This document shows, piece by piece, positions 23,401-35,502 of a DNA stretch of 64,000 bases. Made by a program: the position numbers and the translations under genes. Each line of letters opens with the position of its first letter. Position 1 is the stretch's first letter. Under the pieces are notes generated by a model, which saw nothing but the letters and a program-made list of their open reading frames with translations, searched no databases and was not told the origin of the DNA. This DNA is from Dallia pectoralis (lineage: Eukaryota; Chordata; Actinopteri; Esociformes; Umbridae). The stretch is from NCBI GenBank assembly GCA_029465975.1, contig CM055759.1:11014744-11078743 (forward strand). Direction: 5' to 3'.

Positions 23401-25097
23401 GTGTCCAAGCCATGGGCCTACCTGGGGGTAAGACAGTGTGTGAAGCAGTGTGTGAGAAACCCAGATACCTTCTAATGACCACTAGACTGGTCTACTAAAC
23501 CCAGATACCTTCTAATGACCACTAGACTGGTTTACTAAACCCAGATACCTTCTAATGACCACTAGACTGGTTTACTAAACCCAGATACCTTCTAATGACC
23601 ACTAGACTGGTTTACTAAACCCAGATACCTTCTAATGACCACTAGACTGGTTTATTAAACCCAGATACCTTCTAATGACCACTAGACTGGTCTACTAAAC
23701 CCAGATACCTTCTAATGACCACTAGACTGGTTTATTAAACCCAGATACCTTCTAATGACTATTAGACTGGTGTACTAAACCCAGATACCTTATAATGACC
23801 ACTAGACTGGTCTACTAAACCCATATACCTTCTAATGACCACTAGACTGGTTTATTAAACCAAGATACCTTCTAATGACCACTAGACTGGTTTATTAAAC
23901 CCAGATACCTTCTAATGACCACTAGACTGGTTTATTAAACCCAGATACCTTCTAATGACCACTAGACTGGTTTATTAAACCCAGAAACCTAATGACCACT
24001 AGACTGGTTTATTAAACCCAGATACCTTCTAATGACCATTAGACTGGTTTACTAAACCCAGATACCTTCTAATGACCACTAGACTGGTTTACTAAACCCA
24101 GATACCTTCTAATGACCACTAGACTGGTCTACTAAACCCAGATACCTTCTAATGACCACTAGTCTGGTTTACTAAACCCAGATACCTTCTAATGACCACT
24201 AGACTGGTCTACTAAACCCAGATACCTTCTAATGACCACTAGACTGGTTTATTAAACCCAGATACCTTCTAATGACCACTAGACTGGTTTATTAAACCCA
24301 GATACCTTCTAATGACCACTAGACTGGTTTATTAAACCCAGATACCTTCTAATGACCACCAGACTGGTTTATTAAACCCAGATACCTTCTAATGACCACT
24401 AGTCTGGTTTACTAAACCCAGATACCTTCTAATGACCACTAGACTGGTTTATTAAACCCAGAAACCTAATGAACACTAGACTGGTTTATTAAATCCAGAT
24501 ACCTTCTAATGACCATTAGACTGGTTTACTAAACCCAGATACCTTCTAATGACCACTAGACTGGTTTACTAAACCCAGATACCTTCTAATGACCACTAGA
24601 CTGGTCTACTAAACCCAGATACCTTCTAATGACCACTAGTCTGGTTTACTAAACCCAGATACCTTCTAATAAAAGCCATGGCTGCTCAATGTCTTGTCAG
24701 TAACTGTATATTATCCCGTGGTATTTTAACTTTTTTTTGAAGGCACCTCTTCCTGCCATAACTGCTGACCTCTGCGCCTTTCCCGCAGGTGACCTATGAG
24801 GGAATCCCAAGGAAGGAAAAGGGAAAGAGGTGCATGGTGGGAATGAACGAGCTGTCCTGGAGCCTCCAGCTGGATGAGCGGCAGCTGAGCGCCTGGCACA
24901 ATGGCCGTCGGGAAATTGTGGCTGGCAACTCCAACCACTCCCGCATCGGAATGCTGCTGGACTATGAGGCAGGAACACTTACGTACTACGGAGACGGCCA
25001 GGCACGGCTACACGCCTTCCACTGTGCCTTCACTCAGGAGCTGTTTCCCGCCTGTTGGATAGGGGAGGGCGTCTGCGTCACTCTTTGCTCCCCATGA
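20433..25097 (+). CDS. trim65: TRIM65-type E3 ubiquitin ligase (RING, B-box, coiled coil, SPRY)
   Basis: Seven exons: 20433-20867, 20989-21084, 21749-21979, 22659-22827, 22971-23060, 23210-23427 and 24789-25097. They join in phase to about 515 residues (human TRIM65: 517). Exon 1 holds the RING finger (CAICLDRFRVPVTIPCGHTF to HCPICNEEF) and a B-box (CDRHKKPLVYYCKND to CKKHE). Exons 2-4 are coiled coil. Exons 6-7 are PRY-SPRY, with LTFDPRTAN, GFRHGQHYWEVQV, YLGVTYEGIP and LSWSLQ, ending in EGVCVTLCSP. The 96- and 231-bp exons are the usual TRIM coiled-coil exon sizes. Mammalian TRIM65 ubiquitinates MDA5 and TNRC6. I call it trim65 from the SPRY sequence and the mrpl38-trim65-wbp2 order. The start is the first ATG of the RING frame. 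The last intron is mostly minisatellite. Confidence 0.88.
23457..24670 (+). repeat. 40-bp minisatellite in the last trim65 intron
   Basis: About 30 tandem units, each carrying CCCAGATACCTTCTAATGAC, CACTAGACTGG and a TTTA(C/T)TAAA end. Two units share the same 6-base shortening (AGAAACCTAATGA at about 23983 and 24461), and the variants before and after them match, so a block of roughly 12 units was duplicated as a whole. The array begins 29 bases after the exon 6 donor at 23428. Confidence 0.95.
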
Positions 25098-28000
25098 CAA
25101 TGCAAAAGGAAGGGCGTGACCTAAGATATATCATTATGGTCTGGCCTTGATACACAGTGACAATGGGATACTATTTTACCTAGGCAATATGGGTGGCTGC
25201 AAGAATACGTTATGGGTATGATTTAAGTTCATTGGGAGATTTGCTACTACGCTTAACATACACAGGCTCAAGGTGGAATTAAACTCTATGGGAGAGAAAC
25301 TCCCCAAAAGGCTTAAGAGTGCTGGACACTTATTCCTGAATAGGTGGGAGCATTATGGTTTTCCTGATTATGCTCAGTCAAGTTTACCCAATATTCCTTT
25401 TAAATATTCAGACTTTTCGCGCCGTTAGGTTGGTTAGAGAATAGGAAGTGTGCAGGAAAGTAAGACACTAAAGACTTTTCCCCAGACTGTTACTTACCAA
25501 ACTCATTTTACCATGCGATAATATGAGTTAACATTTTCTTAATTAAATCCTTAAACTTCTGAAATCTAGATAGGTAGTTTAAAAAAAACATATGCATTTT
25601 AAAAGGAACACACTAATACAAACCACTCCTGTTGTTTTTCCTAACATGTTAATAAATGTTATAAGATGTTTGTTCAGTGCTGTTGTAGGACACTGATGGG
25701 AACGGGATTCATAAGCACAGCTGTGACACAGGAATCTGCTGGAATGTTCTGTGATCAGACACTGTACAGCAGACTAGTCTTTGGAAGACTGTAGATTTGC
25801 ACAAGTCCTCTAAACCAGCACAGTTAGGAACTGAACCGACTACTTTACGGAAAACCAATTTTTTTGTGAGATCTGAAAATCATAGAGACTGATGACATTT
25901 CACAAATGACATTTCACTAATGAGATTGTTAGAGGTTTAGCACAACTTGTTTAGCAATACTTTGTGTTGGCAATTGGAACAAGACAAGCTATCACTGTAG
26001 AGTTGTTGCCTGGCTGTTTTTAACTTTGCAGTTTTGTCAGAAATTAATCAACTGGACAAACTTCATTTCACACAAGTTAAGTTTAATAAAACCCAGTCCA
26101 ATGCATATTACTTACAATTAAGACCATGCTTTGCTTTTGTTTTCTCAATAATATCGATTTGAACATTTCAAATGAAATATTGAATAAATTAGTGGGAGTT
26201 TTAAATAAATGTATAGCCATATTTTACTTCCTTACTTTACACACACAGCCATGACAGGAGCAAATGGAGGCCCGATGCATAGCATTCTGAAAGTGCAAAC
26301 AATCAGCCGACTGCTTTGTGCCACATAGAGATGGAGAGAAACAAAAGTCCAATTATTAAAGGTGCTCAGATCAGGTTCAGAGATTGACATCAAAGTAGTA
26401 CACACCACAAGAAAATGAGAAAGCCATATATACTAGAGACATGACCAGTGATCTAGTAAGTTATGAGTCTGGTAAACTGCAGGGTGAATGGGCGGATGTG
26501 GTTCTTCAAGTGGTTCTAGAATGCTTAGAAAAGTGAACGACAGGAAATGACATAGACCATCAGCTCCATTGACAGAAATGGTATTATAATCGCCATAAAA
26601 ATTGCTGGCAGGTTTTCCACCATTTATTACTTCCATAGGGGATTTTTTTGATCCACTTCTGTGTACACTTATATTACCTCACACTTTTAATTACTGTTGA
26701 CATTTCTAAAGGGCAAGGTGACTTATCAATGTCGTTGCCTGCATTTAATCTTTTTTAATGAATTCATGCAAATATGTTGAAGAACATCATTTTGTTCTGA
26801 TATGATTTTTCACAGTCAAAATGCAGATCAAAATACTTTGCTGGGGTGGGCCTAAACAAAACACTGACCTAACTGAAAGTCAATCTAAAATCCCTTAGGG
26901 GATAAGTGAATGCTGAAATATAATGAGACCTTTAAGATTTCACCTCCAGTTTTCTGGGAATTGTTACGCATCAACTATTCCTCTCTAGACACATAAAGTA
27001 GTAGCAGACAGATAGCTTAAATAATCTTTTTATGTAGTTAGTTCAACTAGGAATAAAGATTCTGTAGTGTTCAAGATAACTTCTACTATATCAGACAGTC
27101 CCTATTATAATAAAGGGTAAGTCTCAAAATACACAATATTTCCTAGAAGGTAAGTAATTTATAATATGCGACAATCTTCACAAACTGTCTTTTTTATTCA
27201 GGCTAATTCAGTTCAGTCTTATTGAAAATAAGAAAGACTAGTCCAATGACCTACGACTAACCTCTGATATTTAAGTTGTCACATTGAAAGCCAGAACATA
27301 TAAAGCCAGAACAGACTTATATGAATTAATTAAAAAATACATCAACAATAGAGCCTTTTGCTAGCTCCTGGGTATATTAGCAACAAAAATAAGTTCAGTC
27401 CAGTTTGAAGGCTGTCATCACCAGTATTATAAAATCAATCCGCTTCACACCAAATTGCCCAGCTAAACCTTGAGCATGCCAGATGTAGAGCAGGGTTCTA
27501 TTACAAAATGACAGGAACACATTTTTATTGTTGTTCAGTTACGCAGAACAATTACCATAATTAAGGCCAGCATAAATACATGACCATCTTGATTTAGTGG
27601 ACCTTTAAGCACCCAGGAACACTTTTGTTTCAAAGAACATTTCCTGCAATTCTATGAAGTCAAACAGTAATTATCAGATCTTTCAGATAGGCTATTTAAC
27701 TGCAATAGTCATAATTTCCCAAATTTCGTAATAATTTTGGGCTATATATATATTTATATATATATTTATATCAAACTTCAATTTAATTATAGATATTCTG
27801 TTGAACATTATGAAACTAGGCTAACTGATAGCGTCAGTTAAACGTTTACATCTTAGAAGGTAATACCTCTGCATCTGGATTGATTAGAAACAAACCTAAG
27901 ATATTCCCATGGAGTCCTACATTAGAGTGCTTTCCTCATCTAGCCAATAAGCAGGTTTTCATCACTCATCCATCACACAATATTCCAGTTTCCAGACAGC

Positions 28001-28340
28001 TTCGGGCCAAACATGCTACAATCATATCATTAACCACTTGAGAATAGATGCATGTAAGTAACACTGTTAGATAAAGCCGAGTGTGTGTGAGAACTGTTTA
28101 GTGGAAAGATTGAAGTCATTTAGCCAAACAAAACGCTTAGCTGCAAAGAGTTTTGCAAAACAGAAGGAGGGTTATGTAGGTAGCTACTTACAGCAAGTTT
28201 CATTAAGAGGAACGTGAGTTAAGAGACTGGCCAAAGGTTGGGAGGTGGGGCGGGGAACGGTTGAAAAGAGATGGGAATATATCGAGTATTGTGGGGTACA
28301 GGCCACCTGAAGGAGGGGTGGGGGTTGCGAAACAGCTGCT
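25098..28340. other. Convergent 3' flanks of trim65 and wbp2, no gene seen
   Basis: No RING, B-box or SPRY exon was found. Candidate poly(A) signals are AATAAA at 25651-25656 (plus, for trim65) and TTTATT at 27524-27529 (minus, for wbp2, giving a 3' UTR of about 0.8 kb). In human the TRIM47 gene occupies this position, and no counterpart is visible here. A TA/TAAATA run lies near 27744-27770. Confidence 0.5.
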
Positions 28341-31300
28341 CTACTGGGTCTTCTTGTCCTCAGTAGGGGAGTAGGGGGGAGGTTTGTCCTGTAAAAGAGG
28401 AAAAACATTTATGACATATACTGCACGCTAGGGATGAGCGATTAATTAGATTTGCAAATAAATCGCGATATGATCAATTATTTTATATTTGAGAAAGTGA
28501 ATTACAAAACAGTGTGAAACAAAATGGCACAGGCCATAATCAAACAAAATCAGTAAGATAATATACTGTATTTATATATTTAAACACTGTCTAGAAAGGT
28601 AGACAGTGTTTAAGAAGTGCAATCCACTTGTTAATATATAATATGTTTATTACAGTGACTTTGATTATGTAAATACTGAGTGTGGCAAAGCCACAAAAAA
28701 TATATATATTTCTGCAATCTTCACCAAAATGTGTGTGCTTCGTTTCTGACTTCAATATTAATGTTTACATCAGGCTTATTGGGGAGTGATTTATGTTGTT
28801 ATGATAATTATTAGATGTTTACAAAACTGAAAGTTGAACAAATCGGTCAATATACTATACTATTGTGATTGAAGTGGTTAAATAAAAACATGTCATTTAA
28901 TTCATGCATCCCCTCATTTCATCATAACATACAGGCCTGGCCTACAGGAAAGAACAGTTTATGGTTGATCTATCTAATATTGTGTTGATCATACTATATA
29001 ACTATTTATTGCTTGTCTTTGGTTAATAATAAAGAAGATAAAGAGAGGAAAGAATTGCATATTCAATCACAAACGCAATATTGGTGAAAATAATCACAAT
29101 GCGATTATTTCCAAAACCGTTCAGCCCTACCAATTAACTTTACTGCTTATCTTTTTTGTTAAAGCATTTTTCTTTAACTAGTCACTAAAACGTGTTTGGG
29201 TTTAATGAACTCTACACAGGTTTTTGTGATGAGGTTGAGGCTGCCTGCGCTGTTATTGCTTGTGTGGCACTCTCTGCACAGCTGTCATTGGCTGAGCTCT
29301 GACCTGTTCTGTATACATCATTCAGACAGATTTCTGAAAGGACTTGCCCTGATGACTCTGCCACATCTACCAAAAACTTGGCCAAAATGCAATTAATAAA
29401 CATGGGTGGTTCAAACCCTGAGTGCTGACTGCCTGAAAGCAGTAGCCTATATGTATTATGGTTCTAGCTGTGTTGGTAGCCAGACCTTAATATCAATAAG
29501 GCGTCTCAGAGGTTTGTGTAAATGTGCCTTATTTTAAAAAAAAAAGTTACATTTATTATCGATGTCTAGTTTTTCTGAAACTTTTCCTGTAAGAAGTAAG
29601 ATTGAAAACTTGGTGTAACTAACTATGCTACATTTGTCAGAGCTAGTGGACAGACATACCTGTGGGAGGTAGGTGGGAGGTAGGGTGGCACAACTGGCAC
29701 TAGCTGCTGCCTCTGCTGCTTTGGCCTCAGCTGGAGGGAGAATAGAGAGGAGCGAGAGGAGGGGAGAGAGGAGGAGAGAGGAGGAGAGAGGGGAGAGAGA
29801 GGAGGAGAGAGGAGCCAGGGAGGACAGAGAGGAGCGAGAGGAGGAGAGAGAGGAGCGAGAGGAATCAGGGAGGACAGAGAGGAGCGAGAGGAGGAGAGAG
29901 GAGCCAGGGAGGACAGAGAAGTGCCAGGGAGGACAGAGAGGAGCGATAGGACAGAGAAGTGCCAGGGAGGACAGAGAAGTGCCAGGGAGGACAGAGAAGT
30001 GCCAGGGAGGACAGAGAAGTGCCAGGGAGGACAGAGAAGTGCCAGGGAGGACAGAGAGGAGGATAGAGAGGAGCCAGAGAGGACAGAGAGAAATCAGGGA
30101 GGACAGAGAAGAGCCAGGGAGGACAGAGTAGTGCCAGGGAGAACAGAGTAGTGCCAGGGAGGACAGAGTAGTGCCAGGGAGGACAGAGTAGTGCCAGAGA
30201 GGACAGAGTAGTGCCAGAGAGGACAGAGTAGTGCCAGAGAGGACAGAGTAGTGCCAGGGAGGAAAGAGTAGTGCCAGGGAGGAAAGAGTAGTGCCAGGGA
30301 GGAAAGAGTAGTGCCAGGGAGGAAAGAGTAGTGCCAGGGAGGACAGAGTAGTGCCAGGGAGGACAGAGTAGTGCCAGGGAGGACAGAGTAGTGCCAGGGA
30401 GGACAGAGTAGTGCCAGGGAGGACAGAGGAGCCAAAGGGAAAACAGGTTATCTTTGGCAACATGGGATCACACACATCCTGCTAATTTGACCAATGAAGG
30501 ATATTTAAAGTGTGAAATGGTGAGGGATCTAGAGGGAATGCTGACCTGCGGGTGTGGAAGGCAGATCAGGGTTGTGGGGTGCCTGCTGTCCAAGGGGGGC
30601 GGAATAAGGAGGAGGGGGCATGTAGGCCGCAGGACCATCAAATGCTGGTGGGTTGGGATAGAATGCACCTGGAGACAACCAATTGACAGAACAATGTCTA
30701 ATCATGACAGCATTTTCAAATAGGAATTTGGGAAACTCGCCCCCCACAGAAAAAAACATTATTACCATCTTTGGGCATAGAAAGACTGAACCAGGTGTAA
30801 CTATGGGTGAACTTTCATGTCTAAATCTCCACGTCTGGTTTTTACCTGCTGGAGGGGGGTTGGGGTAGGAGTATCCAGGTGGGGGTCCTGCCGGGTACCC
30901 ATTGGCTGGGGGAGGAGGGTACGCATACGCCCCATTGGCCATGTAAGGACAGCCTCCAAAACCACTGCTAACGGGCTGCGCTCTGGACGCTGCACAAGGG
31001 AAGAAGGAACACAATCAACTAAGCTTGTCATTTCCAAAGTGGTCATCACTGTGTAAATGGGTGACAGATTCCGACCCAGATCCATTACCTTGTGAAGCAA
31101 CCTGTAACATGTACTGCCCAAACTCTATGGCTCCTCCAGCAGCAAACACCAGCTTAAAATTGACAGATCCCTCCCAGCCTCCTAAGGACAGAAGTACCGT
31201 AAACAACTCGTTAAAATAATTAAAATCATCTGTTTTTCCTAGACTAAGCAGAGAGATGAAGGAAGGCTTGCTTTCTATGCACATATTCTGCACAGCAGTG

Positions 31301-32681
31301 CGTTGTCTGGATACATCTTGTGCATATACTTATAATAATGATATGGCTCTGTAAGTATCAGGCTGTAGATATGGTCATTCCCACACTGTCTCCACACACA
31401 CCTCCGGGCTCTGCATTGACGGTGCCTTTGATGTAGTTGGCCCCTAGAACAGGTTGTTTGACCTCACAGCCTTTCATCAGGTAGAAGGGCATCATGAAGG
31501 ACTGCAATGCATCACGACCCCCCTTGGCCACGAATATCACCTGGGGACAGACAACCTAGTTTAGACCTATCCTCTCAGTCTTAGACAGGTGAATTGGGTG
31601 TTAGGGGCTACAGGTTAGGTTTATGATTGGGCGATATCAATGTTTGCATAGTAAAGAACTAGCTTCTCTTACCCTGTACGGAGTCAGAAATATGCTTCCC
31701 TTCTTACTTTTCCTGAAGGCATCAGGCAGGCACTCTGCTTCACAGAACACCAACTCCACGTTCTCATAGCTCATCAACACACTGACACACACACACACGA
31801 AGACATTAGCTTTAAGTTGCAAAGACATACATTGTTAGTTAATCTACATGGACATCCAACCTTTATATTATCACATACTTGGCTCAAAAGAGCAGGCTTA
31901 TGAGGTAAGGGACATTGTGCAACTGTTCAAGTTGGCAATGCACCAATACCAGTCCAGTGCTCATCTCCAGCAAAGTGTAATAAGCTTAGGCCTAAAAACA
32001 ACTAATTGCTGGCTAGTATGCTAGCTACAACCCCTTAATAGGTTTACCTGTGTACCTGACAAGCATGCATGACAACTAAGTAAGACGTTTGAGAAAAGAG
32101 CAAAACATATTTTGTTGAGGACTAATTGTACAGTCATACAACATAGATATACTATAAATCATAGAAGATATACAATCCAATAAATGGTTTACTTAAGTTC
32201 AAGGCTAACCTGGCTCAAACCAAGTTGAAGAACTGATGCCATATAAGTCAACATTAGGCAAAGACAAAGCAAGTGCTAGATTACTATTCCTGGCAGGTAG
32301 TTAAAAGGCACAAGATCTGCTTGCTAGCTAGCTGCAGTACCAACAGTAAAATAATATGTAATATATGAAAGCCAGTGTCTTAATAATGTTAGCCGTGCAT
32401 GACGAAACACTGAGTTGCTAGGTATTTAAGCAGGGAATCAAATTAACCAAGAACACGCGCATCCTAGTCACATAAACACATAGCCGATTAACACATCTAC
32501 CCTGTACAACTACTGGTTCACATTGAATCAACATCACTAGCTTGCTAAGCTAACTATGATGAACAAGTTAACAGGCTACTGTTAGCCGGACAACACGTAC
32601 ATAGCTAACTACGGTACAGTACCTTTCACTGTTGTTGATAATGACGCCTCCAGATTCAGAATGATTCTTGTTTAAAGTCAT
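28341..32681 (-). CDS. wbp2: WW domain-binding protein 2
   Basis: Eight minus-strand exons: 32623-32681, 31673-31781, 31402-31540, 31089-31181, 30846-30989, 30546-30668, 29660-29730 and 28341-28388. They join in phase to 261 residues, the human length. The N-terminus MTLNKNHSESGGVIINN and the PH-GRAM domain (VLMSYENVELVF, GSIFLTPYRVIFVAKG, SFMMPFYLMKGCEVKQPVLG, FAAGGAIEFGQYMLQVASQ) are clear. The Pro/Tyr-rich tail has two PPxY motifs, PPPPYS in exon 6 and KPPPYS in exon 8, which bind WW domains of YAP/TAZ and NEDD4-type ligases. The end EDKKTQ is conserved. WBP2 is a co-activator for YAP and steroid receptors. Exon 7 keeps EAKAAEAAASA but replaces the following Tyr/Asn-rich segment of mammals with a short Pro-rich one. 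A large purine-rich minisatellite fills the intron before exon 7. Confidence 0.95.
28429..29129. mobile_element. Non-autonomous hAT-like element in the last wbp2 intron
   Basis: The left end reads TAGGGATGAGCGATTAATTA and the right end, reversed, reads TAGGGCTGAACGGTTTTGGA. These are imperfect terminal repeats of the kind seen on fish hAT MITEs, with ATCGC/GCGAT words just inside both ends. The interior (~0.7 kb) is AT-rich with no transposase. No convincing 8-base target duplication is left, so it is old. Confidence 0.55.
29742..30432 (-). repeat. Purine-rich 20-bp minisatellite in wbp2 intron 6
   Basis: The plus strand starts as irregular GAGAGAGGAGGA/GAGCGAG tracts and becomes a regular array of GGACAGAGTAGTGCCAGGGA units (about 16) after a block with GAAGTGCC units. 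In the transcribed (minus) direction it is C/T-rich and ends about 11 bases before the exon 7 acceptor, merging into its polypyrimidine tract. The unit length and low stop-codon content leave long open frames on both strands, which are not genes. Confidence 0.95.
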
Positions 32682-32839
32682 TACGAGGTTGCCTGGTGAT
32701 TCACGACTGATTCGTAGTGAACCAAGTAAAAGACAAATACAGTCGATGCTGTTAGCTTTTCACAGGTAAAACCCAAAATCTAATCGTTTTCAACTAGAAG
32801 CCAGCCTACACCACTGTTGTTATGATCTTGTGATGCTGA

Positions 32840-32895
32840 TACACCTGCACTTCCGGCATTCGTCACGCCCACACCGTGATGTCATCGTGTGACAA
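32840..32895 (-). promoter_or_regulatory. Putative wbp2 promoter motifs
   Basis: About 160-210 bases upstream of the wbp2 ATG lie ACTTCCGG (ETS type) and TGATGTCATCG (CRE/ATF-like). Together with the local rise in CpG this looks like a housekeeping promoter. The motifs are seen; their function is inferred. Confidence 0.35.
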
Positions 32896-33129
32896 GGTCA
32901 TAGAGATGGGTAGAGAGGATGATTGCATGTGTGAACCGAGAGGAGCTACACCAGTCTTCTATGGTAAAACTCTTAATACATCCATGGGTAAAACCCCGTC
33001 TATTTACAGTAATTTAGTCTGCGTATCTGTTCCATAAAGCGTATTCTAATATGTTACAGCGCCTTTGAGACCACAAGACCAACCGTTTTTTATGGAGGAC
33101 CAAACCTGACATAATATGAGATAAATATA

Positions 33130-33640
33130 GACATGTAAATGCATTCATCAATATTCATTATTTAATCACTATTTATTTATTTCCATGTTCATATATTTCT
33201 GTAGCTATTTATTTATTTCGTATTATTTGTTTCCTTTATCGTGTTTTTATTTATTCATGTATTTATTTATTTCTGTGTTTCCTTCTCCTTTAGCCAATGA
33301 GCTAAATTGTAAATACTGAAATAAATATATACAGAAAGATACGATGATGGAAATAAATGAATATAAATATAAGAAATATAGATTCATACATTTACATAGA
33401 ACAAAAAGTGAGCAAAGGCTGTCCTTAAATTTAAATCCAGGAATTATTTTTGCATAAAAAATGTTTTTTAGTCTTTCAATACTTGTGCCACAGATGTTGG
33501 AGCGAACTGTTTGATGATTTGTCATTTTAACTTTTTATTTTTTTTTTAGGTATATATACATTGATACATTTATTTCTGTATTTATTTATTTCTGTATTTA
33601 TTTCTGTATTTCCTCAACCTTAAGATAATGAGGGGGCGGG
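33130..33640. repeat. AT-rich TTTATTTATTTCTG repeat with inverted halves
   Basis: Many copies of ATTTATTTATTTC(T/C)GT occur at 33165-33285 and again at 33565-33620. The complementary word GAAATAAAT/AAATACTGAAATAAA lies between, at 33313-33360, so the stretch could fold back on itself. It may be a MITE remnant or simple-sequence expansion. No gene was seen. Confidence 0.4.
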
Positions 33641-33970
33641 AATTAAATATTCAGCCAAAGCATTCAAGCCAATCAAGTCGTAGATTTAACCACTTTATTC
33701 GCTTGATTGCGATGGCTAAAGTTTTGTGTCCCAACTCTCATTAGCTTTAAAAGGAAATACAGAATTGTTTTATAATTGCAGTTGCCACTAGTGCTTATAT
33801 TGATACAAAATTTTCCAGCCTAAAGCACCCCAATCAACATCAGGTAATGTGTGCACAGTGGCTTGGAAAATCTCCCTATAGTGCTGGAACCTATAGCAGT
33901 GTGTCAATAAATACAGATGATGGTCTGTTGATAGAGCCTTAGTAGAAATCAAGGTCTGCCACATGATCAG

Positions 33971-35502
33971 GGGTCCGTTTCAAAAACCAGGTTTAGTGAA
34001 AACTCGAAGTAAGTTAACCCTGAGATAAGGCACACACTGGGTTGTCTGTTTCAGAAAGGGAGGTAACTAAACCTCAGAGTCAGTCCCTATGGTAATTAAG
34101 CCTGTGAACCTAACCTGGTCGGGAGCAGTTTTTCTTCAATAAACCTCGAGTTTCTCTCAGTCTCCTCCCTTTGACATAGCGCTTTTCATTTCCTCATTAG
34201 GTGCATTTTAGCGCAGTGTTGTCATCTGCATGAATAAAATAGGATTGATTTATAAACTCAGTTGGGTAACGTTATAAAGGTTTTTTCTCGAACATGGCTT
34301 TTCCTTTTGTTACACGATCCTGCAGACTAAGAAGCGGTATTACTTCACGGGGAGTTAAACATACGTGGGGAGATGATATTGAGGAAACTCGACTAGATGC
34401 ATTTTAATTTCCAGATAACTACCTATCTGATATTGAGGAAACCCGACTAGATGCATTTTAATTTCCAGATAACTACCTATCTGATATTGAGGAAACCCGA
34501 CTAGATGTATTTTAATTTCCAGATAACTTCCCCCGAGCGGTATATTTTTTCTCCACAGTCTGATATGTATACATAACCTTATCCATCCTCATATCACTAA
34601 TGTAACCCATCGTGGACTTACATCCGAGCAGATTATTTGTGTCGCATTACGTTTTTTGCAAACGTCATTTTCAGGGCAGTATTAGGCTTCAACAACCACT
34701 GTATGCAGAACCGTTAGAAACATATATAAAACGTGTTTGTAGTGTTCCCTGGACCCAAACCAGTGAGAGACATTAAAGATGAGGTCTGATTGCAGGCAAA
34801 TCATGTAAAACCCTTTACAATGAATAGTTATTAATTATAATTCGGTTAATGACATGGTGCTGCAAGATCAGCTGGTATAAATTATAATTTATTTTAGGAT
34901 TTCCTAATGCAATTGGCTGCATTGATGGCACACAAATGTGTTTTTCACTCGCAGGATTGCACCTAAATGAAATAGATTAGCTTCAATACCATTCCACCAG
35001 TTCTTACCAGTAATAATACTTGTGATTAAATATGAGCATGGGTGTGTATTTCAGGCCTGTGTGTAGTTTGTTTTAACAAACAGCGTGTAAAAAAATGTAT
35101 TTCCCAACTGGGACATAATAGTAAGTATGAATTAAAATTATTGTGTAAATTAAAAATCAAATGAAAACCCTATATTGGAACTTTGCGTTGACCCGACCAG
35201 CATTTTTTTTTCCTAAATACGTATAGTCGCTGTAAATCCGTATTTCAAGCTCTATTGGGGTGACGTATACGGTAGTAATGCTGGTTGCCATGGTGAATCG
35301 TAGTATCACGGCTCCATGCTGCCTTTTTATAGCGGCGGTGCACGCGCGTAACTCTGAGTGAACCTACACTGGGTTGATTGAACCATCTCAATTCAGCTGT
35401 TCTGAAACCGAAAACTCAGAGTTTTCCATCTTAGGGTAAATCAACTCCGAGGTCAGGGTTAGATTTAGAGTTTGTTAAACCTCCTTCTTGAAACGGACCC
35501 CA
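33971..35502 (+). mobile_element. PIF/Harbinger DNA transposon, degenerate transposase
   Basis: Terminal inverted repeats GGGTCCGTTTC / GAAACGGACCC close a 1.5-kb element, with CAG on both outer sides as a possible 3-base target duplication. The inside reads, on the plus strand, GLTSEQIICVALRFFAN near 34610-34670 and FPNAIGCIDGTQM near 34900-34940. The latter is the Harbinger transposase signature around a catalytic aspartate. A 54-bp block (starting GATATTGAGGAAAC) is tandemly repeated three times at 34375-34535, each copy carrying an in-frame stop. The frame is interrupted repeatedly, so it is dead. Confidence 0.8.

Noticed and set aside
23457..24670. Regular direct repeats resembling a CRISPR array
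   Set aside because: The units are contiguous with no unique spacers, lie in an intron of a vertebrate gene, and have no cas genes near them. The same applies to the other arrays.
29534..30475. 313-residue open frame on the minus strand and a 152-residue one on the plus strand
   Set aside because: Both are translations of the purine-rich minisatellite in the wbp2 intron. The frames are open only because the repeat unit lacks stops; there is no domain, and they overlap a real exon in the wrong frame.
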